A DNA stretch of 64,000 bases from the NCBI GenBank assembly GCA_002224055.1, contig AZLU01000089.1, positions 1-64,000 of the forward strand. The letters are read 5' to 3'. Of this stretch, positions 57,643 to 64,000 are shown in pieces. This DNA comes from Pezizomycotina sp. ARF18 (lineage: Eukaryota; Ascomycota). The notes under the pieces were generated by a model that saw only the letters and a list, made by a program, of their open reading frames with translations, did no database searches and was not told the origin of the DNA. The position numbers and the translations under genes were made by a program. Numbering within the stretch: position 1 is the first letter of the stretch; each line of letters starts with the position of its first letter.

Positions 57643-59168
57643 TCATACCCTCGACCTCCCCTTCCCAACTTCCACGAACCTACACTCCCGACCGTCTTCC
57701 TCCACCTCCAAACGCCACCGCTTCACCATCCTCACTATGCCCACGTGGTAATACATGTACATGTGATGGTACCCAACCCGCGGCGCCGTCTCCGGCTTAA
57801 ATACCCCTCCTATACCTCCTGACGACCATCTTTAACCGGTTCTTCCACCCTTCTCGATACGCGAGACCAACCCTCCGGTAAATCGAGGAGGACCATGACC
57901 AGTTTTGTTCTGGTTGGTTTACCGCCAGGTCCAGCTCCCCACCACCTCTCGCAATGCGACGAAACCCTGCAGTATCCTCATAAGCGCGTCGAACGACGGC
58001 ACAGATGCGACGTGAGCTCCCACTTGCCGTACCATTGTCGGACAGTGATCTCGCGGGTAAAACCAGCGTGAACGTCGTCAGGGCGTTGTGTAACGCCGGC
58101 AGCGATTCCGACAGAAACCTCGTCGTACGTGCTCCGTCTCGCTATTCGTCAGTGCGATGTACGCCTCTTTTACCCCGCTACCGGCCGACGCGATGTACTC
58201 GCACAACGCCTCCGACAGCGCCGCCGCCCTCCGTATTTTTCGCAAGCTTGACGCCCGCCTCCCTCATACCACCCAGGGCGTCGCAGCGGGCGGGCGGAAG
58301 AAGCTCTTCAATTTACCCAATTTACCCACGGAAACCCCGCGCCAACCGCCTCCGTAGTCTCCAGCGACGTAATACCCAACAGGGACACTAACAGCCCGCA
58401 ACACACTCCCCAGGAAGCTCCTACCGCCCCGCGCCCTCCCTCGCCCATCCAACAGACCGCCTCCAAACTACCGCTGCTGCTCTCAATAACACCGCCCACG
58501 GACTTTGCGGTATTAAAAGCGCCTCTCCCGGTTCCTACCTCGAGCTTAATCGCCAGTTTCAAGCGCTTTACCCTGTGATTCCGGCGAAGTGGACAAAGTG
58601 CGCGTTCCCGGCGCGGTATTCCAGCTCGTGTATCATCCACCCTCGCTCCAACGTCCCCGAAATTCCCGAAAAACTTGCGCAGGCAGCGGTGTACGCGCCG
58701 GAGCGGTTCGCGAGGAGCGAGCAGTCGATTTTAAGACGGAGAGGTCCGCCGAGCAGCGCTAGCAGTTTCTTGCTATCCTCTCAGTAAACGTCACGAATCC
58801 GTTGCGCTCGGCGTGCGAGAAGTAGACGTGTAACTCCTGAAATCGAGTTTCGTAGTAGTGGGTAGTAGTCGTGCTATCGAGAGTAACGTGTGCAAACGTT
58901 TGCGTTATCGTCGTTGTGGAGGGGGGTCGGATGACTTGTAGTATGGGCTCGTAAAGGAGAGGAGAGGGCGCGGAAGAGGCCGTGGAGCGAGGGTGCGGAG
59001 TGGAGTGCGAGAGGCGGAGGCTCTTGAGGTCGAGGGGGATAGCTAGAGCTTGCCATGTTAGTAGACGGGGAGATATGGGAGTGAGAGAGGATAGGAGTAG
59101 AAGTGGGGGTTACTTCGTGACAGTCGAAGATCTCGAGGAGGATCTCGGCGGGAGGAGTAGGATGACAT
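57643..59168 (-). CDS. F-box/LRR-type protein, paralogue B of a tandem group
   Basis: Same architecture as the gene at 55090-57005. The ATG at 59168 is followed by an F-box-like start (VILLLPAEILLEIFDCHEVT), a Pro/Ser-rich linker, TRFQELHVYFSHAERNGFVT with FTERIARN (compare RNGFVTFT in paralogue A), GTLERGWMIHELEYRAGNAH, RLKLAIKLEVGTGRGAFNTA, TLVLPARSLSDNGTASGSSR, and a C-terminal YHMYMYYHVGIVRMVKRWRL with EVEEDGRECRFVEVGKGRSR before TGA at 57643-57645. About 480-500 codons. Frame changes are as dense as in paralogue A. The shared order and the shared RNGFVTFT block support duplication of one ancestor; the divergence elsewhere suggests it is not recent. Confidence 0.6.
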
Positions 59169-60519
59169 GGCGAACTAGTCCCTGGTCGTGTGAGGTTCGA
59201 TTGGAACTTGAATTCATGAAGGTTTTCTCTTTTCGCTGCTAACTCAAAATCAAAATCGAATCCTGAGGCAGGATTTCATCCGTGCGGCTTGAGAATCATA
59301 TATCTTTATATCTTTGAATCCCGAACGAAAAGGTGGAATGAAATCCCGAAGAAACGAACGAATCAAAGCTCCCGGTATTCTTTTGTGTTTTTGGATGGTG
59401 GAGGTGGGGTTATTTTCCCTTTTGTTTGTTCGTTTGTTTGTTGTACGTACGTGAGGTTTAAAAAGGTTTGGCGGATGACTGACTGACTGACTGACTCTCT
59501 CTCTTTTTCTCTTTATTTGAATACAGCCTCGCCGCCTCGCCCGCCCCCACCCTACCCCTTTGAGTTGCTTGGCTTGGCTTGCTGCTTGCATTTACTTGGA
59601 ATCAAAGCAACCCTTTCTTTCTTTCTTTTTTTTTTTTTTTTTTATTTTTATTTCGCTGCCCCTTTTTTTGGAGTCAAAGTAAATTCTCGCTAACCTTTTG
59701 GGGGGGGGCCTCTAAAAAGCATCCGCCATGACCCCCACCACGGTCGGCATAAGCAACCGGGGACAATTACGCATCTCCTGCCGACTCACCCTTTCTTTTC
59801 GGACTCGTTCACACTCCCATGGCGCGAGATAACATCGAAGAACAAACGCGCCGTATCGCGGCAGTGTATGGCCGCATACTACGGTGTGTAACGGAGCGCA
59901 TCGGGTCCGGCCGCCCTCAGCGTGCAAAACCTTTGAAAATCTGCGGTCCCGGTTTCCTCGCCGCCAAAGGAACCACGCGGGTTTGAGAAATTAAAGTTGG
60001 GACCGACGAAGTGAGTCCACGACTACGACGCTTACAAACTCACGAAAATATATCGGAATAACAGCGGTAGCTTGGAGCGTTTTGCGTTACAGTATGGCGC
60101 GCCGTCGACGATATTTTAGAAGAAGAAGAAGAAGAAGCGAGGGAGTTCGACGGTGTGTTACACACATCACCACGCCGCTGGAGATAATTAAAGGCGTTGG
60201 GGTTGTGCAGGTTCAACCTCCCGGCTCGAGTCGGGAAACATCGTTAAGATGAAGCGTTTGAGGAGTTAACCCCCCCACTCACCAATAAACGATCCGCCGG
60301 CATGGAACGCGCTACACGCATCGGGCATGAAACTACGGAAGCTCCACGGCCAACTATCCCCTCCCCGAACCACTAGACTACCTCAGCGCAACGCAAGCAA
60401 TCACCTCGGCCGAGTTCATAAAACGACCACACGGACGCTACGGAGGAGCGCATCGCGCACATCCGGCGGAAATTCCGGGACGTCGTAATACCATCCATCC
60501 GTTCAGACGGCTAACAACC
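59169..60519. other. Interval with coding debris between F-box paralogues
   Basis: Promoter of paralogue B at the left, GACT tandem units (59477-59496) and a T-run at about 59627-59643. Minus-strand pieces such as DVPEFPPDVRDALLRSVRVV (about 60440) and RDTARLFFDVISRHG (about 59830) look like broken coding sequence, perhaps of a third family member. AAG repeats lie at 60119-60137. Confidence 0.4.
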
Positions 60520-60860
60520 CTAAACGATCACGCGCCCGTCCTCCTCCATGACGGGAAATTGGAGCCAGATTCCGACCTCCTCCCGCCACCACCGCAACCA
60601 AGCCCGAGTACAAAACCATACCGTGACCGAACACGCCGCTCGAGGGCGGGAAGAGTTTAGTCAGTTGATGGACGTTTTGTGGGTTGCAAGCAGCTGCAGA
60701 AGTTGAGATTGTGCTGAAGCCACGGTACGGATATATTACGGTTTTTTTAAGGGGTGGGGGAAAGCAGTGGAGTTTTATGGATTTGAGAGTGGGGTACGAG
60801 AGGTGGAGGGAAGGGATGGAGGTTGTCTTAGGATCGAGGGGAGGTAGAGGACTCACGGTG
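60520..60860 (-). pseudogene. C-terminal fragment resembling the F-box/LRR paralogues
   Basis: Minus-strand sequence includes LHLSYPTLKSIKLHCFPPPL, an LRR-like strand, and a terminal REEVGIWLQFPVMEEDGRVI before TAG at 60520-60522. The end resembles the MVKRWRLEVEEDGREC end of paralogue B in composition and position. No F-box is found upstream (to 61000), so only the C-terminal part seems to survive. The assignment rests on short similarities. Confidence 0.3.
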
Positions 60861-61433
60861 GAGGGGGTTGTTTAAGGGGAGGTGGGTGGGGTTGGAGTGG
60901 GATTGTGAGGAGGAGGAGGAGGTGGAGGGTGGGAGGAGAGGGGGAGGGTCTATTGTTGGATCAAAAAACCCCTGTTCTTTATAAATCCGCCAAGTACCTA
61001 GATTGATGGATGTATCTTCGAAAATTTGAAGGCCCTCCTCGTCCGGGTTCCCTTCTTTCTTTCCTTCTTCTTCCTCGCGGTTTTCATCCTTTCCTTGACA
61101 GTATACGCCCCCCCCCCCCCCTTCTTCCTGCCCTTGCCTGTGATTACAAGTTTCATTCCCCTTCTTTTCGTTATATTGGTTCTCGCCTTTCCTAGTGTAT
61201 TTCCTGCAGCTGTTATTTTTTAGTCCTCGCTTTCTCTTCCTCTCGATCTCGGCGAGGACGAAGTTTTATTGGACCGAGAGGTTCTCGCCCTGAAGAGGCA
61301 GGTAGCTTGGAATACTGAATCTCCGTTGTATTCCTCGCATTCTGCATCTCATTCCTCGGATTCATGGCCTCTCATGCTCTTTAAGTATTCCTTGCCTCCG
61401 TCGGGTCTTTTTATCATGCTGCAGTTTCTCTAT
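60861..61433. other. Intergenic, pyrimidine-rich
   Basis: No gene is supported. GGAGG-rich sequence at 60880-60950, a C-run at about 61109-61120 and a pyrimidine tract at 61040-61240 are present. Confidence 0.4.
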
Positions 61434-61493
61434 ACAAAAAAAAAATAAATAAAAATAAAAATAAAATAAAAATAAAAATAAAATAAAAATAAA

Positions 61494-61524
<31 letters not shown>

Positions 61525-61608
61525 TAAGTAAAAATAAAAAAAATAAAACAAATAAAAACAAATAAAAACAAATAAAAATATATAAAAAATATATAAAAAA
61601 TAATAACA
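61434..61608. repeat. AAAAT-type minisatellite
   Basis: About 175 bases built from AAAAT, AAAAATA and AAACAAATA units with slight drift, strictly purine/T with almost no G or C. Long poly-Phe/Tyr frames read through it on the minus strand and are artefacts. Confidence 0.9.
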
Positions 61609-61958
61609 ATCTTTTCCCATTCCTCGATCAAGACTTTCCTCTTTAAATAAATCCCATAACCATCACGCTCATTACTTCCCATCCAAAAAAAAAAAAATCA
61701 TCCACAGTCCTCTTAAAAAAAAAAAAAAAAGAAAAAAAAATCCCCCCATCGCCATTAGAGGACTATGAAAGCCATGTCGGGACCCGCGATGCCTCATTTC
61801 TTTCTTTTCATTTTCTCCTCCTCCTCTTTCCCTCACCACGATCACCAGCGTTTCCTTCGTCGAGAACCGTTACCTTCACGGCCTGCTAACCGGTCCCTCT
61901 TCTTTCTCTGAGACTTTTTTTTTTTTAACTCTAGTACGATATCTACCTCTTCTTCGCC
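61609..61958. other. A-rich and pyrimidine-rich spacer
   Basis: A-runs at 61685-61697 and 61714-61729, then pyrimidine-rich sequence typical of a fungal promoter. No gene is seen. Confidence 0.4.
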
Positions 61959-62728
61959 TTGTTTATCCAAGTCCCCTGCTCTGGCTGCCCTTTAGAACAA
62001 GACCATCCACACATTTCTTCCTCCCGTAAGTCTCCTGCTTTACTTCTCCCTTCTCCTCATCCTTCTCCCGTCTTCCTCACCCCCCTCCCCTTGCTTTGCC
62101 TCCCCTTTTCTTGGTCTCTAAACAAGACTGGCCTCTTGTTTAACGAGCTTTCAACAACAGGAGCCTCCACGTCGCGATTCTACCAAAACATCCCCCAGTC
62201 TGCAGCATGGTCATCGGTCGATGCCATTTTCAAAGATCTCAGGATGCAGGGTCTGCGTTCTCACGGCGTGAAACCTCCTACCAGCAGAGTGGGAAGCTCC
62301 AGGAAGCTGAGGCTATCACCGGTACCGGTGTGACAAAGCTTATACTAATTTTCTTCAGCTAGTTGAAGAGCGCAAGCCGATAAACACGCATCTACGACAA
62401 CAACTGGAACACGTGCGACGCCAAGAGACCCGGAGGCAGGGATCCGTACCTGCGAGGAACGGTTGCCGCTTGGTCTTCTATCGCCGAGAATAAATCTGCT
62501 ACTTACGGACATGCGCTGGATGATCTTCATTGCCATGGAGTTATTGGCCATCCCGACATCGGTAGGTGTCTTGCTTCCTTCCCCTTTCTTCTCTACTTGT
62601 CTCCACTTCTCTCTTTTTTTTTTTTTTTTAATCCGTTTCCCTTGTCTTCTCTCTCTGTTCTATCGAGCGCTAACATATCCAACAACCTGAAGAGCAACGC
62701 CCTGGCTTGGATGCACTGGGTGCACTTT
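61959..62728 (+). CDS. Possible intron-containing gene, unrecognised
   Basis: Signals of a plus-strand gene: a GTAAGT donor at about 62026 with an acceptor AACAACAG near 62160, a branch-like TACTAAT with TTCAG at 62343-62358, and another GGTAGGT donor near 62561. Protein-like pieces between them are ETSYQQSGKLQEAEAITGTG, RIYDNNWNTCDAKRPGGRDP, YLRGTVAAWSSIAENKSATY and GHALDDLHCHGVIGHPDI. No family is recognised, and start and stop are uncertain. Confidence 0.35.
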
Positions 62729-63416
62729 TTTTAAACAAAAACTAGAGAGGAGCCCAGCTGAAACCTCGTGAGAGGTCGATCCTTGGATGGATGCGAATTA
62801 AACGAATTGAGAAATTATCCGACGTCGGGTCGAAGCAGAAAAGCCGAGGCCGAGCGGCTGTGGGCCCCCGTTCGATCTCGAAGAAACTGTGCCCCGCGCA
62901 CTGTCGCTTTCTTATATGAAAATTCCCTGAGGCGGCGGGAAGGACGTCAGTCGGAGCGACGCTTAAGGGCTGCGCATGACCGGCCTTCGCTGCATTAGTT
63001 TGCTCCGTCCCAATTTAACAAGCAAGAGGAAGCCTAATGGGATCGCAGGCACCCGAGGCACGGCACGGTCCCGGTCTTCGTAAGCAACGTCAGCGATGGG
63101 GCAAGGCGGAAGCAACGATTGCTGCTGGCATGCGCACAGCGTGCCGAGCTTACAAGAAGATCTGCTTCTTCGTGCGGTGGCATTTAGCCTTACAGGACGC
63201 TCGCGGCGCAAGAATAAGCCTTTATAGTGCTTACCCGAGGTACTATAGGACCGCGATTTTCTTCCGGAGTGGAATAAAGAAAAATTGCTCGACTCTCTAG
63301 AATTTCTACCAAAGAGTAGGTCCCCCCTTTACCATTATTTAAATCTTTTAGGGTATCCTTAAGTTAAATATCATACTAATAGGTTTAAAATAGGTTCGGT
63401 GCGTGCCGTCAAGGCT
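62729..63416. other. Intergenic, nothing firm
   Basis: Overlapping open frames on both strands at 62963-63300 (82-87 codons) have no motif. No RNA gene is recognised. Confidence 0.35.
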
Positions 63417-63808
63417 CTATCGCGGCTTAGCCGCCCTATCGTAGACGGTCTCTCGCTCCGCGGTCAGCGATGGCTTTTGGGTTCCTGGAACGAACTCGTC
63501 CACACCTTCTGCGAAGCCCTCCTCTTCTGGTGGCAACGGCTCCCGCGATTTCGGAGCAAGCTCGTCCTCATCGTCCAGGCTGACGCGATCGGAGACTTCG
63601 CTTGCGGCGTTTGCGTGACCGGCACTTCTCCAGGGTCAGTAGGGCCCTCTCCAACGACGTCGGGTGCTGGCGTTCGCTGAGCGGCGCTTCTGCAGGGCGA
63701 CCAGGAAGTCATCGGTCCCGTCGAGGCCTCCGCTGCGCGCCTGCCGTTCTGTCGGAACAGGAGCTGCCGGAAATGGACCTTTTGCCTTTTTTTTTTAGTT
63801 TTAAGTTT
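63417..63808 (-). CDS. Acidic C-terminal coding fragment, unrecognised
   Basis: On the minus strand an acidic stretch reads EVSDRVSLDDEDELAPKSRE then LPPEEEGFAEGVDEFVPGTQ and ends KPSLTAERETVYDRAAKPR with TAG at 63417-63419. Upstream pieces (DFLVALQKRRSANAST, VGEGPTDPGEVPVTQT) lie in other frames. This looks like the disordered tail of a protein whose body would lie toward or beyond the window end. No family is recognised. Confidence 0.35.
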
Positions 63809-63882
63809 TAAGTTCACTTTTTACCTCTCTGTCAATGCAATGTCATTCCTTCTCTCGACTCAACTCTTACTTTCTCTACTGC

Positions 63883-64000
63883 ATACTAATTCATTCGTTT
63901 TCGCTCTTTACAGATGGTAATGCTTTCGCGGGTAGGTTTTCAAGCAGGCGCCGTGCGGCTTTCGTCTAGCGGGCGGGCCTCGCCGTTGTCAACGACTCAA
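63883..64000 (+). other. Plus-strand intron 3' end near the right edge
   Basis: TACTAAT at 63884-63890 followed by a pyrimidine tract and TTTACAG ending at 63913 is a textbook fungal branch-point and acceptor. It suggests a plus-strand exon starting at 63914 and a gene continuing past the window. Confidence 0.4.

Noticed and set aside
61362-61682. Minus-strand 106-codon frame rich in Phe and Tyr (membrane-protein-like)
   Set aside because: Produced entirely by translating the AAAAT minisatellite.
1-64000. CRISPR arrays, bacterial operons, ribosome binding sites
   Set aside because: None present; the introns and gene families are fungal.

Overview
The window looks like nuclear DNA of a filamentous ascomycete (Pezizomycotina). 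Supporting signs are short GT-AG introns of 74-103 bp in well-resolved genes, a Zn(II)2Cys6 transcription factor, a CFEM protein with a GPI tail, a fungal rhodopsin-domain (PTH11-like) membrane protein, an RGS protein of the Rax1 type, a DUF3455 secreted protein, F-box proteins, and an AT-rich block whose composition resembles repeat-induced point mutation (RIP). The species cannot be named from the sequence alone.

Layout. 0-0.5 kb: C-terminus of an acyl-CoA dehydrogenase (+). 2.4-3.7 kb: AT-rich, RIP-like block around a GC-rich island of stacked hairpins. 4.5-6.6 kb: Zn2Cys6 regulator (-). 10.9-12.5 kb: F-box protein (-). 13.3-14.4 kb: CFEM/GPI protein (-). 16.3-17.8 kb: RGS membrane protein (-). 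20-21.4 kb: unrecognised gene (-). 22.8-24 kb: Cys-rich single-pass membrane protein (-). 26.1-27.1 kb: GT8-like glycosyltransferase (+). 30.2-31 kb: SAM methyltransferase (-). 31.8-32.7 kb: alpha/beta hydrolase (-). 33.6-34.6 kb: PI-PLC X-domain protein (-). 37-38.4 kb: FAD monooxygenase (+). 41.7-42.5 kb: DUF3455 secreted protein (+). 44.9-45.5 kb: unrecognised secreted protein (+). 45.6-46.8 kb: small single-pass membrane protein (-). 51.4-52.9 kb: rhodopsin-domain protein (-). 55-61 kb: a tandem group of F-box/LRR-type paralogues (-). 61.4 kb: an AAAAT-type minisatellite. The right end holds only weakly supported coding pieces.

One property dominates the window. Almost every recognisable gene keeps its conserved motifs, but they alternate between reading frames every 50-250 bases without a splice signal. 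Together with long homopolymers this suggests insertion/deletion error in an unpolished long-read assembly, or less likely widespread decay. Each CDS range is therefore a gene span, not an open frame.

No CRISPR array, rRNA, confident tRNA or intact transposon was seen. Several genes concern the cell surface and signalling (CFEM, Cys-rich membrane protein, rhodopsin-domain protein, RGS, PI-PLC). The methyltransferase, hydrolase, PI-PLC and FAD monooxygenase lie within 8.3 kb, but no backbone biosynthetic enzyme is present, so calling them a metabolic cluster would be speculation.
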